DNA of 26,762 nt from Sterolibacterium sp964521075 (GTDB taxonomy: Bacteria; Pseudomonadota; Gammaproteobacteria; Burkholderiales; Rhodocyclaceae). Shown here in pieces: positions 12,480 through 19,148 of the stretch. The notes under the pieces were generated by a model. It ran no database searches. It was not told the DNA's origin and saw only the letters and a list, made by a program, of their open reading frames with translations. The stretch covers positions 1 through 26,762 of the forward strand of contig CAZFPI010000025.1 in NCBI GenBank assembly GCA_964521075.1, in the 5' to 3' direction. The translations under genes and the position numbers were made by a program. Every line of letters starts with the position of its first letter. The stretch's first letter is position 1.

Positions 12480-13949
12480 ATGACCTTCGCCACCGACATG
12501 CAAAACAACTTCCGCATCGCCGAGAAATGTCTGCTGATGCCCTACCAGCTCACCTCGATGCGGCTGGACAACGTCTTTTCCCAGATGTTCGGCCACCGCC
12601 TGGATTACGCCGACCTTTATTTCCAGTACGCCCGCTCTGAAGGCTGGAGCCTGGAAGAAGGCATCGTCAAATCCGGGAGTTTCAATATCGAACAAGGCGT
12701 CGGGGTACGCGCCATCAGCGGCGAGAAAACCGCGTTTGCCTATTCCGACGACATCAGCCTCTCCGCCTTGCAGGACGCAGCACAGGCCACGCGCGCAATC
12801 GCTGCCCAGGGAGGGCGGGGGATAGCCCCGCTCCTGCGCCAGCCCAATCGCGTGCTCTCCGCCAACGCGCTTTATCCGGCCATCGACCCCATCGCTGATC
12901 TGGCCGATGTTGAAAAAGTCCATCTGCTCGAACGTCTGGAAGGTTATGCCCGCGCCCTCGATCCGCGTGTCGTCGAAGTCATGGCCAGCCTTGCCGGCAC
13001 CTGGGAAGTCATTCTGGTCGCACGAAGCGATGGCCAGATGGTGGCCGATGTGCGCCCTCTGGTGCGTATGTCGGTATCCGTCATCATGGTCGATCAGGGC
13101 CGACGGGAAATGGGCTCTTCCGGCGGCGGCGGCCGTTTCGATTACAGCTATTTCACCGATGCCGTCCTGAAGGATTACGCCAGCCGTGCCGTGCATCAGG
13201 CCAGCGTCAATCTGGCCGCCAAACCCGCGCCGGCCGGGGCCATGACAGTCGTTCTCGGACCGGGCTGGCCTGGCATCCTGCTGCACGAAGCCATTGGCCA
13301 CGGGCTGGAAGGCGATTTCAACCGCAAGGGCAGCTCGGCGTTTTCCGGCCGTGTGGGCGAGCGGGTCGCCGCGCGGGGAGTGACCGTCGTCGACGATGGC
13401 ACGCTCGTGAAACGGCGCGGCTCACTCTCCGTCGACGACGAAGGCAACCCCACGCGCCGCACCGTGCTGATCGAGGACGGCATCCTGACTGGCTATCTGC
13501 AAGACAGCCTCAACGCCCGCCTGATGGGAGTCGAGCCCACAGGCAATGGCCGCCGCGAGTCCTACGCCCATCTTCCCCTGCCACGCATGACAAACACCTG
13601 CATGATGAATGGCGACAAAGACCCGCAGGAAATCATCGCTTCCGTAAAAAAGGGACTTTATGCCGCCAACTTCGGTGGCGGGCAGGTCGACATCACCAGC
13701 GGAAAATTCGTTTTTTCCGCCGCCGAAGCCTATCTGATCGAAAACGGCAAGATCACCACCCCCGTCAAGGGAGCCACCCTGATCGGTAACGGCCCGGAAG
13801 TATTGCAGCACGTCAGCATGATCGGCAATGATCTGGCACTCGACCCAGGCGTTGGCACTTGCGGCAAGGAAGGCCAGAGCGTGCCCGTCGGTGTCGGCCA
13901 GCCCACCCTGAAGATCAACGGGCTGACTGTCGGCGGTAGCGCGCTCTGA
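12480..13949 (+). CDS. tldD: Metalloprotease subunit TldD
   Basis: TldD is the zinc-bearing subunit of the TldD/TldE peptidase. In E. coli this complex matures microcin B17, degrades CcdA and digests unfolded peptides. The 489-aa protein has the HEXXXH motif at 269-274 (HEAIGHGLEGD) and a likely third ligand, Cys461, in DPGVGTCGK, matching the E. coli Cys position about 28 residues from the C terminus. The N-terminal HRLDYADLYFQ region also fits. The start at 12480 is supported by the repeated GAGGA; the first about 28 residues are not family-conserved. The partner TldE (PmbA) is not in this window. Confidence 0.96.
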   Translation: MTFATDMQNNFRIAEKCLLMPYQLTSMRLDNVFSQMFGHRLDYADLYFQYARSEGWSLEEGIVKSGSFNIEQGVGVRAISGEKTAFAYSDDISLSALQDAAQATRAIAAQGGRGIAPLLRQPNRVLSANALYPAIDPIADLADVEKVHLLERLEGYARALDPRVVEVMASLAGTWEVILVARSDGQMVADVRPLVRMSVSVIMVDQGRREMGSSGGGGRFDYSYFTDAVLKDYASRAVHQASVNLAAKPAPAGAMTVVLGPGWPGILLHEAIGHGLEGDFNRKGSSAFSGRVGERVAARGVTVVDDGTLVKRRGSLSVDDEGNPTRRTVLIEDGILTGYLQDSLNARLMGVEPTGNGRRESYAHLPLPRMTNTCMMNGDKDPQEIIASVKKGLYAANFGGGQVDITSGKFVFSAAEAYLIENGKITTPVKGATLIGNGPEVLQHVSMIGNDLALDPGVGTCGKEGQSVPVGVGQPTLKINGLTVGGSAL

Positions 13950-13968
13950 GCACATCCTTCCATCTGTC

Positions 13969-14583
13969 ATGAACAAAAAAGCCGGGCTGATCCTTCTGGC
14001 GGTCATCCTGCTGGGCTATGCGGCCATCCGGGCGCAAAGACAGCAAGATGACCACCAGATCCAGTCCTACGCGCTCTCGGGGGCACGTTTCGGCGACGAA
14101 CCGGAACAAACGGACACGAACAAACCCGGCTTCAAATTCAAGGGATTCCATGTCCAGCCCCTCGCAGGCTTCATGATCCGGGCCCGGGTACTGTCACGGT
14201 CGGATTATTACGTCGGCACAGAATCGGGGCTCTCCCCCATGGACCTGGCCTTGGGCTGGAAACGCATGGCTGATCCGGAAATCTATGGCGCGCTGAACAT
14301 CTCGCAGCGCGGTCGCTGGTACTACTACAGCTGGAAGAACGAACCTCCTATCCCCCTGCCGGAAATCGTCGCATCTTCCGCCAATATGCACCTGATACCC
14401 GCCAGCCCCGCCGTAGAGCGCAGCCTCGAACAGGCCAGCGAAGGTCGCTTCGTCAAAATCAAGGGCTGGCTGGTGGAAGTCCGGCGTGAGGACGGCTGGC
14501 ACTGGCGAAGCTCGCTGAGCCGAACCGATAGCGGCGGCGGCTCCTGCGAACTGATTTTTGTCGAGGCTGCCGAAATCGAATGA
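13969..14583 (+). CDS. Membrane-anchored or exported protein of unknown function
   Basis: The 204-aa product starts with two lysines and a hydrophobic segment (residues 6-21, GLILLAVILLGYAAIR), so it is probably a single-pass inner-membrane protein with a periplasmic body, or has an uncleaved signal. The body contains a Trp/Tyr-rich stretch (GRWYYYSWKNEPPIPLP) and ends with GWHWRSSLSRTDSGGGSCELIFVEAAE. I do not recognise a named family. It begins 19 bases after tldD and so likely shares its transcript, although no clear ribosome binding site is seen. A promoter for the next unit lies just after its stop, so it is probably the last gene of the yhdP-tldD run. Confidence 0.8.
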   Translation: MNKKAGLILLAVILLGYAAIRAQRQQDDHQIQSYALSGARFGDEPEQTDTNKPGFKFKGFHVQPLAGFMIRARVLSRSDYYVGTESGLSPMDLALGWKRMADPEIYGALNISQRGRWYYYSWKNEPPIPLPEIVASSANMHLIPASPAVERSLEQASEGRFVKIKGWLVEVRREDGWHWRSSLSRTDSGGGSCELIFVEAAEIE

Positions 14584-14607
14584 GCTTGATTGCGGCCAAA
14601 CTATAAT
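14579..14607 (+). promoter_or_regulatory. Putative sigma70 promoter for the Cys-rich ORF and PilZ gene
   Basis: A perfect TATAAT is at 14602-14607, directly after the preceding stop codon. The -35 position (about 14579-14584) is poor. TTGATT at 14586-14591 is too close (10-bp spacer) to act as a normal -35. The -10 is convincing; promoter strength is unknown. Confidence 0.5.
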
Positions 14608-14636
14608 GAAACACCGCCAGAATGCAGGATGCCGTC

Positions 14637-14840
14637 ATGTTCGACTCGCCTTTCCTGGTTTGCCCGTGCCGCGACATTCCCGTGCTACTGGACCAGACAC
14701 AACACGAATGTGCGCGGGAACATCATTGTGGCCTCGATGATCTCGACAGCCCCTGCCCCCTGGCGCGATACTTTTGTGGCCACGATTTTTCCGTCTGCCC
14801 TTCTCCCTCCAACCGCTCCCCTCGACAGGAGAAAGCATGA
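14637..14840 (+). CDS. Small Cys-rich protein, unknown
   Basis: This 67-aa ORF has seven cysteines (Cys9, 11, 25, 31, 40, 47, 54) and several histidines (HECAREHHCG), a pattern that could bind metal or form disulfides; no named family was recognised. AGGA (14626-14629) lies seven bases before the ATG. A perfect TATAAT is upstream, and the stop overlaps the PilZ gene start in an ATGA, all of which argue for real translation. Against it: third-position GC is only moderate and the tail (SPSNRSPRQEKA) also contains the ribosome binding site of the next gene. It could be a leader peptide regulating PilZ translation and not a stable protein. Confidence 0.5.
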   Translation: MFDSPFLVCPCRDIPVLLDQTQHECAREHHCGLDDLDSPCPLARYFCGHDFSVCPSPSNRSPRQEKA

Positions 14841-15223
14841 ATTCCTCAGCCGAACGCCGCGATTTCTGGCGCGCGCCCTTTCAATCCCTGGCCCGTCTGA
14901 CCAACAAGGAAGGTGTTGCCCGCGAGTGCCGCCTGGGCGACATTTCGCTCAAGGGAGCCTTGCTTGAAATGGATGAGCACGGAACGCTCAGCCCGGGCGA
15001 CACCTGCCGTTTGCAGGTTGACCTCTCCCCGGAAATCTCGATCCGCATGCAGATGACCGTCATGCACATCGCCGGGCAGCGCATCGGGCTGCGTTGTAAT
15101 GAAATCGACCTCGACAGCATCACGGCACTGCGCCGCCTGGTCGAGCTCAACTCTGGCGACCCCATCCTTCTGGAGCGGGAGCTCGGTGCGCTGGTGCATG
15201 GGGCACTGACCGGGCGGGGGTGA
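14837..15223 (+). CDS. PilZ-domain protein, probable c-di-GMP receptor
   Basis: This 128-aa single-domain cytoplasmic protein has the two c-di-GMP binding motifs of the PilZ family: an RxxxR (Arg8 to Arg12 in RRDFWR) and DxSxxG (Asp35, Ser37, Gly40 in GDISLKGALL). The beta-strand segments LSPGDTCRLQVDL and IGLRCNEIDLDS are also typical, and the C-terminal helix region resembles stand-alone PilZ proteins. The start at 14837 is chosen over 14774 because AGGAGAA (14827-14833) is correctly spaced and the motif follows directly. It would transmit second-messenger level to an unknown target, for example motility or envelope machinery. Confidence 0.88.
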   Translation: MNSSAERRDFWRAPFQSLARLTNKEGVARECRLGDISLKGALLEMDEHGTLSPGDTCRLQVDLSPEISIRMQMTVMHIAGQRIGLRCNEIDLDSITALRRLVELNSGDPILLERELGALVHGALTGRG

Positions 15224-15278
15224 CGCGTCGCAGCTCACAAATCACGGGGGCATGACGAAAACAGAAGGCGCACCCACC

Positions 15279-15308
15279 CCGTAGGGGCGAATCATTATTC
15301 GCCCCGAA
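15279..15308. repeat. Palindromic 30-bp repeat, copy 1
   Basis: The core is GGGGCGAAT (15284-15292), CATT loop, ATTCGCCCC (15297-15305). The full 30 bases are identical to 16647-16676. It lies 60 bases after the PilZ gene stop, a position like REP-type or terminator-like hairpins. Confidence 0.9.
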
Positions 15309-15333
15309 CCCCCTTCGCCCCGAACCCCCTTCG
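15302..15333 (+). repeat. 16-bp tandem duplication
   Basis: CCCCGAACCCCCTTCG occurs twice head to tail (15302-15317 and 15318-15333), beginning inside the right arm of the palindromic repeat. Confidence 0.9.
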
Positions 15334-15434
15334 CACGGAGCCGCTACCGCATACGGCTTCGTAGGCCACCATGGGGCGGTTGGAGGGTTACGCATCGATT
15401 GGATTTCTGTAGGCAATAAAATCAAGCCTGGAGT

Positions 15435-15524
15435 CTAAAAATAGATTCTTATGAGCACTATTTGTTTTTAGAGGGCTAAAAATAGCCCCTTTGTTGACGT
15501 AAATTCATAGTATTCTAAAATTAG
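15435..15524 (+). promoter_or_regulatory. hipB promoter with three CTAAAAWTAG operator-like sites
   Basis: CTAAAAATAG occurs at 15435-15444 and 15476-15485, and CTAAAATTAG at 15515-15524, at spacings of 41 and 39 bp (about four helical turns). A partial inverted copy, CTATTTGTTTTTAG, is at 15459-15472. A promoter is visible as TTGACG (15494-15499), a 16-bp spacer and TAAAAT (15516-15521). The third site covers the -10 and the second ends just upstream of the -35. Autorepression by the HipB-like protein is inferred. Confidence 0.65.
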
Positions 15525-15569
15525 TCCCAAGTGGCTTCTGATTGCTTGTTAATGGGCTAAGATTGGACT

Positions 15570-15911
15570 ATGAGTATCTATCGAATGACCAATGATGAGG
15601 TGGCGCACACACTTGCCTCGGCGTTGAAAGCCTGGCGGGTATCCCCCAATGGTGCCGGCTTGACCCAGGCTGACCTCGCGCACAAAAGCGGCATCGGCCT
15701 GACGCCGTTGAAACGGTTTGAAAAGACCGGAGCGATCACGCTGCGAAATCTCATTGCCATACTGCGCGCCATGGACTTGCTCGATGGCCTGACCGGATTG
15801 GTGCCCGATGCCGATAGCCCGAGCCCTCTGGATGTATTGGCTGAAGAGCAAAAAAAAGCAAAGCGGGCCCGCAAGCGTGCGCCGCGCAAGGCAAGCTTGG
15901 CCAAGGAATAA
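15570..15911 (+). CDS. HipB-like XRE-family antitoxin/transcriptional regulator
   Basis: This 113-aa cytoplasmic protein has an XRE helix-turn-helix at about residues 28-70 (GLTQADLAHKSGIGLTPLKRFEKTGAITLRNLIAILRAMD). It is followed by a short linker and a very basic tail (EEQKKAKRARKRAPRKASLAKE). In HipBA modules the HTH partner represses the operon and neutralises the kinase toxin. The downstream gene starts four bases later (stop 15911, ATG 15915), confirming the pair. No strong ribosome binding site precedes the ATG at 15570, but the HTH fits this start. Because the toxin partner is truncated, this is now likely an orphan regulator. Confidence 0.85.
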   Translation: MSIYRMTNDEVAHTLASALKAWRVSPNGAGLTQADLAHKSGIGLTPLKRFEKTGAITLRNLIAILRAMDLLDGLTGLVPDADSPSPLDVLAEEQKKAKRARKRAPRKASLAKE

Positions 15912-15914
15912 GCG

Positions 15915-16454
15915 ATGGATGAGATCAAGGCCGTACAGGTCAATCTCTGGGGGCAGTTCGTGGGGGCGGTGGCGCCACTCAAGAGCAAGCCGGGGTTCTA
16001 TGAATTCAGCTATTCCCCCGAGTTCGAAAAAGGGCGTCTCGAGCTCTCGCCCATCCTCATGAAGCTGAAGTCGAAGCGCCGTTTCAGCTTTCCCTCCTTG
16101 TCGCAGGAGACGTATTACGGTCTCCCCGGACTGTTGGCCGATGCATTGCCGGACAAATTCGGCAATGCGCTGATCGATGAATATCTGTCGCGTCGCGGGG
16201 TGTTGCCCAAGGATGTCACCACGCTGCAACGGCTGTTGTACGTAGGGCGGCGAAGCATGGGGGCGCTGGAGTTCGAGCCGGCCGAGACCCGTGTCCGGGG
16301 AGACGCCGCCAGCTTGCCGCTGGACATGGCGCATCTGGTAGAGGATGCGCGCCGTGCGTTGAAAGGCGAGTTCTCCAAAATCGCCCAGGACATGATCGAC
16401 ATCGGCAGCTCGGCCGGTGGCGCGCGCGCCACTTGTAGAAGGTGGCATCGCTGA
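15915..16454 (+). pseudogene. HipA-like Ser/Thr kinase toxin, truncated by fusion to an IS3 remnant
   Basis: The frame gives 179 aa, of which about 172 are HipA-like: an N-terminal strand region (VQVNLWGQFVGAVAPL), then YYGLPGLLADALPDKFGNALIDEYL and LLYVGRRSMGALEF. The last native residues (DIGSSAGGARA) are the Gly-rich nucleotide-binding loop that begins the kinase core. From about 16431 the DNA is the antisense of an IS3-type orfA, and the frame ends after a few foreign residues (TCRRWHR). Intact HipA proteins have about 400-440 residues, so the catalytic Asp and metal-binding motifs are missing and it cannot be an active kinase. AAGGA precedes the start. Confidence 0.9.
16419..16430. other. 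Deletion junction palindrome GGCGCGCGCGCC
   Basis: This 12-bp perfect palindrome is where the hipA-like frame (GGARA codons) meets the IS orfA frame (YKWRA codons on the other strand). Both genes plausibly had a GGCGCGC-type string here, so microhomology-mediated deletion is a reasonable origin. Confidence 0.6.
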
Positions 16455-16622
16455 ACCCGCCTTGGCGGCAGAGTTCCTTGATCGGCATCCCGGCTTCAGC
16501 CTGTTTCAGAAAGCCGATGATCTGTTCTTCGGTAAATCGTGTTCTCTTCATGTCCGTCATTCCCCATAAATTTGACGGACTTCGCTAACTTTAGATTGGT
16601 ACGGCTGGCGGGGAGCAGGTCA
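16423..16622 (-). mobile_element. Left-end remnant of an IS3-family insertion sequence
   Basis: The remnant contains the start of an IS3-type orfA and about 60 bases upstream of it. Read on the minus strand, the outer end at 16622 begins TGACCTGCTCCCCG, which has the 5'-TG typical of IS3 terminal repeats. The right end, the rest of orfA and all of orfB (the DDE integrase) are absent. No second terminal repeat or target duplication could be found in the window. The exact outer boundary is tentative. Confidence 0.6.
16431..16551 (-). pseudogene. IS3-family transposase OrfA, N-terminal fragment
   Basis: About 41 native residues (MKRTRFTEEQIIGFLKQAEAG, then MPIKELCRQGGFSDATFYKW) match the HTH start of OrfA of the IS3 family; complete OrfA proteins have about 90-100 residues. 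After YKWRA the frame runs into antisense hipA sequence and loses meaning. An ATG nine bases upstream (16560) is also in frame. The fragment is non-functional because the leucine-zipper part and the OrfB integrase are gone. Confidence 0.85.
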
Positions 16623-16646
16623 GCGGTACGCTGATTGCTCATTGCT

Positions 16647-16676
16647 CCGTAGGGGCGAATCATTATTCGCCCCGAA
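16647..16676. repeat. Palindromic 30-bp repeat, copy 2
   Basis: Identical to 15279-15308 over 30 bases, with arms GGGGCGAAT (16652-16660) and ATTCGCCCC (16665-16673). It lies 26 bases beyond the stop of the minus-strand CHAT gene and 24 bases beyond the IS remnant end, so it can serve as that gene's 3' hairpin. Confidence 0.9.
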
Positions 16677-16698
16677 TCACCATCGAGCCTGCTCCGCT

Positions 16699-19044
16699 TC
16701 AGCTACCCTGGCCTGTAATGAAAAAGGCCGCCCAGAAGAAAGGATGGGGAAAGCTCTTGCGGACTTCCATCTGCGCTTCGCGCAAGGCCAGTTTTTGGGG
16801 CACTCCGGCTTTCAGCCGGGTGTAGAACGCTTTCATCAGCTCGGCGGTTGCCAGGTCATCGACTTCCCAGAGGCTGGCTACGACGCTGCTGCTGCCTGCA
16901 TAAAGAAAACCGCGCGTGAGACCTACCACGTCATCCCCGCTCAAGACCTTGCCCAGACCTGTTTCGCAGGCGCTCAGCGTCGTAAGATCAACATCGAGCC
17001 GGACGCTGTACAGCTCGCCGACAGTCAGCGAGCCATCCTGGCCGCCATCCTGGCCGCCATCTTGGCTTAACAGCAGGCGTGAATCGAGCGCGTTACTGGC
17101 GTTGAACTGCCCGTGGGAAGCGATGTGCAGATAACGAAAGCTCGGGGCGAATTGCTTGAAGGCGGCTTCTGAAGCCTTCTTCCGCACCAGCAGCTCGCTG
17201 CCCGGAACCAGATCGGCAATCGCCTTCGCCTCGATTTCCGCATTCGGCAGATCGAGTTTCGGGTTACCCAGATCCGGATTCCCAAAGATCAGTACGGATT
17301 CTGGCCGCTGTGTGCGGGGAGGTTTCAGGTATTTCAGTACGCTGGCACTGGGAAGATAACGCAACGAATGTTCTGCCGCCAGAAAGTTCCGGCCATCGTG
17401 CAAGGCGGCAAAAGGCAGGTAATGCAAGGCTCCATGGGGGATGATCAGCAAATCCCGCCCGCCGATGTCGGCAGCCAATGGACGGATGAGCCGGTCGTAA
17501 AGTGCCTGCGACTGCGGGCCCACACCCTCTTCGCGCCGGTCGATCTGGCTGCGAAATTCCCGGATGCGCTCTTCGAGGTCCCGCCCGTCGATACGGGCCG
17601 CGCGCACCCCGGCTTCGGACAAGACAATGGCGTAAAGATCCTTGCCGTGAAAGTAATACTCGACGATGGCTTCGTTCTTTGACAAATGCTCCAGAATTTC
17701 CTTGACGGGCACGGAGGTCACAGAAACCAGGGAAGCCAGTTCAGGGGCGACACTGTTGAGTTCCGCCCCCTTTTTCACCACCAGATTGCGCTGGCCGGTT
17801 TTCGTCGTGGCTGCCATATCGAGCGGGGCCTGGGCCAGTGCCTCGCTTTCAGCAGCGCGATAGCTGGCCAGCAGCGGTGCTGCCTGCTTGGCGGCCAGCG
17901 GCGGGAGGGCGAAATCTTCCTTGTTGGCCAGCAGATCCACCAGGGCGCGGGCTTTGGCGCGTTCGATGTATTCATAAGCCTCCGAGGCCCGGTTCAGCTT
18001 GAACAGGGCAGCGACGAGGCGGCCATAGACAGCCTGCTTGTCACCTACAAAACCGATCTTGTTAGCTTCGGTGTTGATGCTCGAACGCTGCGACTCGATG
18101 ATGTCGATGGCCTCCTTGTAAAGGCGGATGGCCATTTCGCGGTCGTTATCTTCCTCGGCAATCCGGGCGCGGTCGTTGAGGATCAACCAGTAAATTTCGC
18201 CGTTTTCCTTGACCTGCGGGATTTTCAGAAGCTCGTCGAAACCCGCTTTTGCCTCGGACATCTGGCCGGTTTCCAGCAAGGCCTTGTTGATCATGAAGCC
18301 ACGCGGCAGCTCGGCCCAGGCCCAGTTGCTCATGCCCCGGAACAAGGCCCCGCTGACGAGGTTATCCAGAAAAGCCTTCAGCTTGAAGGTGGTGTCGCTA
18401 CGGATGCCGGCCAGTGCCCGGGGGTAATCGCCCAGGGCCATATACACCCGCCCCAGTGCCATGGCGCGCGCATTGGCGTAATCAGAATTCCCCAGCAGCG
18501 AGGTGTTGGTCCGCGCAAGTTCATTGGCATAACGCTCGCCCTCGTTACGGTTGCCGCTCAAGGTCGAGGCCAGGGACAAATCTGCAAGCGTGTGCACCAC
18601 CATGTCGAGATCGTCGCTATCCTCGTCGCGCAGCCACTTGAGGCCCTTTTGCGCCTCCTCGATGGCTTTGGCGTATTGCCCCAGCTCGATCAGCGCATCG
18701 GCACGCATGATGTAGATCGTGGGCGTGGCGTCATCCAGCCCGAACAGGCGGGTACGCAAATCACCCTTGCGGACGTTTTCCGCCAGCTTGTCGAGGCAGG
18801 GTAGCAGCTTGTTGTAGCGTTTCGTCTTGGAGTAAGCAAAACACAGGGCGTGACGATCGCGCGTGTTCAGGGCACGCCCTGCCTCCTCGGCTTCGAGGAG
18901 CTTTTGCAGCTCGTCGAACCGGCCATTGGCCGCATACTCAAATTGCTGGCTGCTGCTGTCGGCTATTGCCGTCAGACTCAGTGATGCCACCAGTACTGCA
19001 GCTGCATGCCGCAGAAAACGGACGGCGGAAATTCTCTGGCGCAT
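16699..19044 (-). CDS. Exported TPR-CHAT (caspase-like) protease-domain protein
   Basis: This 781-aa protein starts with a Sec signal peptide (VRFLRHAAAVLVASLSLTAIA, cleavage likely after Ala28), so it acts outside the cytoplasm. Helical TPR-like repeats fill about residues 35-400 (for example TIYIMRADALIELGQYAKAIEEAQKG and AYEYIERAKARALVDLL). The C-terminal 300 residues are a CHAT domain (clan CD, caspase/separase-like) with catalytic His644 in YLHIASHG and Cys693 in LSACETG, both intact. A QDGG repeat sits between them. The start at 19044 is chosen over 19083 because AAGGAG lies seven bases upstream. It is the second gene after an outer membrane protein gene, with a terminator between. Substrate and activation are unknown. 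Confidence 0.9.
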   Translation of the reverse strand: MRQRISAVRFLRHAAAVLVASLSLTAIADSSSQQFEYAANGRFDELQKLLEAEEAGRALNTRDRHALCFAYSKTKRYNKLLPCLDKLAENVRKGDLRTRLFGLDDATPTIYIMRADALIELGQYAKAIEEAQKGLKWLRDEDSDDLDMVVHTLADLSLASTLSGNRNEGERYANELARTNTSLLGNSDYANARAMALGRVYMALGDYPRALAGIRSDTTFKLKAFLDNLVSGALFRGMSNWAWAELPRGFMINKALLETGQMSEAKAGFDELLKIPQVKENGEIYWLILNDRARIAEEDNDREMAIRLYKEAIDIIESQRSSINTEANKIGFVGDKQAVYGRLVAALFKLNRASEAYEYIERAKARALVDLLANKEDFALPPLAAKQAAPLLASYRAAESEALAQAPLDMAATTKTGQRNLVVKKGAELNSVAPELASLVSVTSVPVKEILEHLSKNEAIVEYYFHGKDLYAIVLSEAGVRAARIDGRDLEERIREFRSQIDRREEGVGPQSQALYDRLIRPLAADIGGRDLLIIPHGALHYLPFAALHDGRNFLAAEHSLRYLPSASVLKYLKPPRTQRPESVLIFGNPDLGNPKLDLPNAEIEAKAIADLVPGSELLVRKKASEAAFKQFAPSFRYLHIASHGQFNASNALDSRLLLSQDGGQDGGQDGSLTVGELYSVRLDVDLTTLSACETGLGKVLSGDDVVGLTRGFLYAGSSSVVASLWEVDDLATAELMKAFYTRLKAGVPQKLALREAQMEVRKSFPHPFFWAAFFITGQGS
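17033..17068 (-). repeat. 12-bp tandem repeat in the CHAT domain
   Basis: Three units of CCATCCTGGCCG (plus strand; the third is imperfect) encode QDGG-QDGG-QDG in the loop between the catalytic His and Cys strands. The unit keeps the frame. Confidence 0.9.
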
Positions 19045-19088
19045 GGCAAAACTCCTTGTCAGGGGATGCGCCTGCCTGCTCATTCAGG

Positions 19089-19122
19089 AAAAACAGGGCG
19101 ACCGGGAAACCCGGCCGCCCTG
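19089..19122 (-). terminator. Rho-independent terminator between the outer membrane protein and CHAT genes
   Basis: Read on the minus strand, CAGGGCG-G-CCGGG, loop TTT, CCCGG-T-CGCCCTG forms a 12-bp stem with one mismatch, directly followed by TTTTT. It lies 27 bases after the outer membrane protein stop and about 45 bases before the CHAT start, so CHAT expression needs read-through or its own promoter. Confidence 0.9.
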
Positions 19123-19148
19123 CATCAGGCAACATGAAATCGGGCGGT

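Larger units (their letters stand above)
15224..15433. other. Intergenic repeat-rich region between PilZ gene and hipB-like gene
   Basis: No gene was recognised here. It holds copy 1 of a 30-bp palindromic repeat, a 16-bp direct tandem duplication directly after it, and an imperfect GAGCCG...CGGCTT hairpin at about 15338-15357. Minus-strand frames through it encode only low-complexity text, so I treat it as non-coding. Confidence 0.6.

Noticed and set aside
14586..14607. TTGATT as the -35 partner of TATAAT
   Set aside because: The spacer would be 10 bp, far shorter than the usual 16-18 bp.
15147..15425. 92-aa minus-strand frame across the repeat region
   Set aside because: It overlaps the PilZ gene and runs through palindromic and tandem repeats, and its sequence has no protein-like pattern.
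15279..16676. CRISPR array, because of repeated palindromes
   Set aside because: Only two copies 1.37 kb apart with a gene between them; no regular spacers and no cas genes.
17686..18804. 372-aa plus-strand frame opposite the CHAT gene
   Set aside because: Antisense shadow; the minus frame carries the TPR and CHAT signatures.
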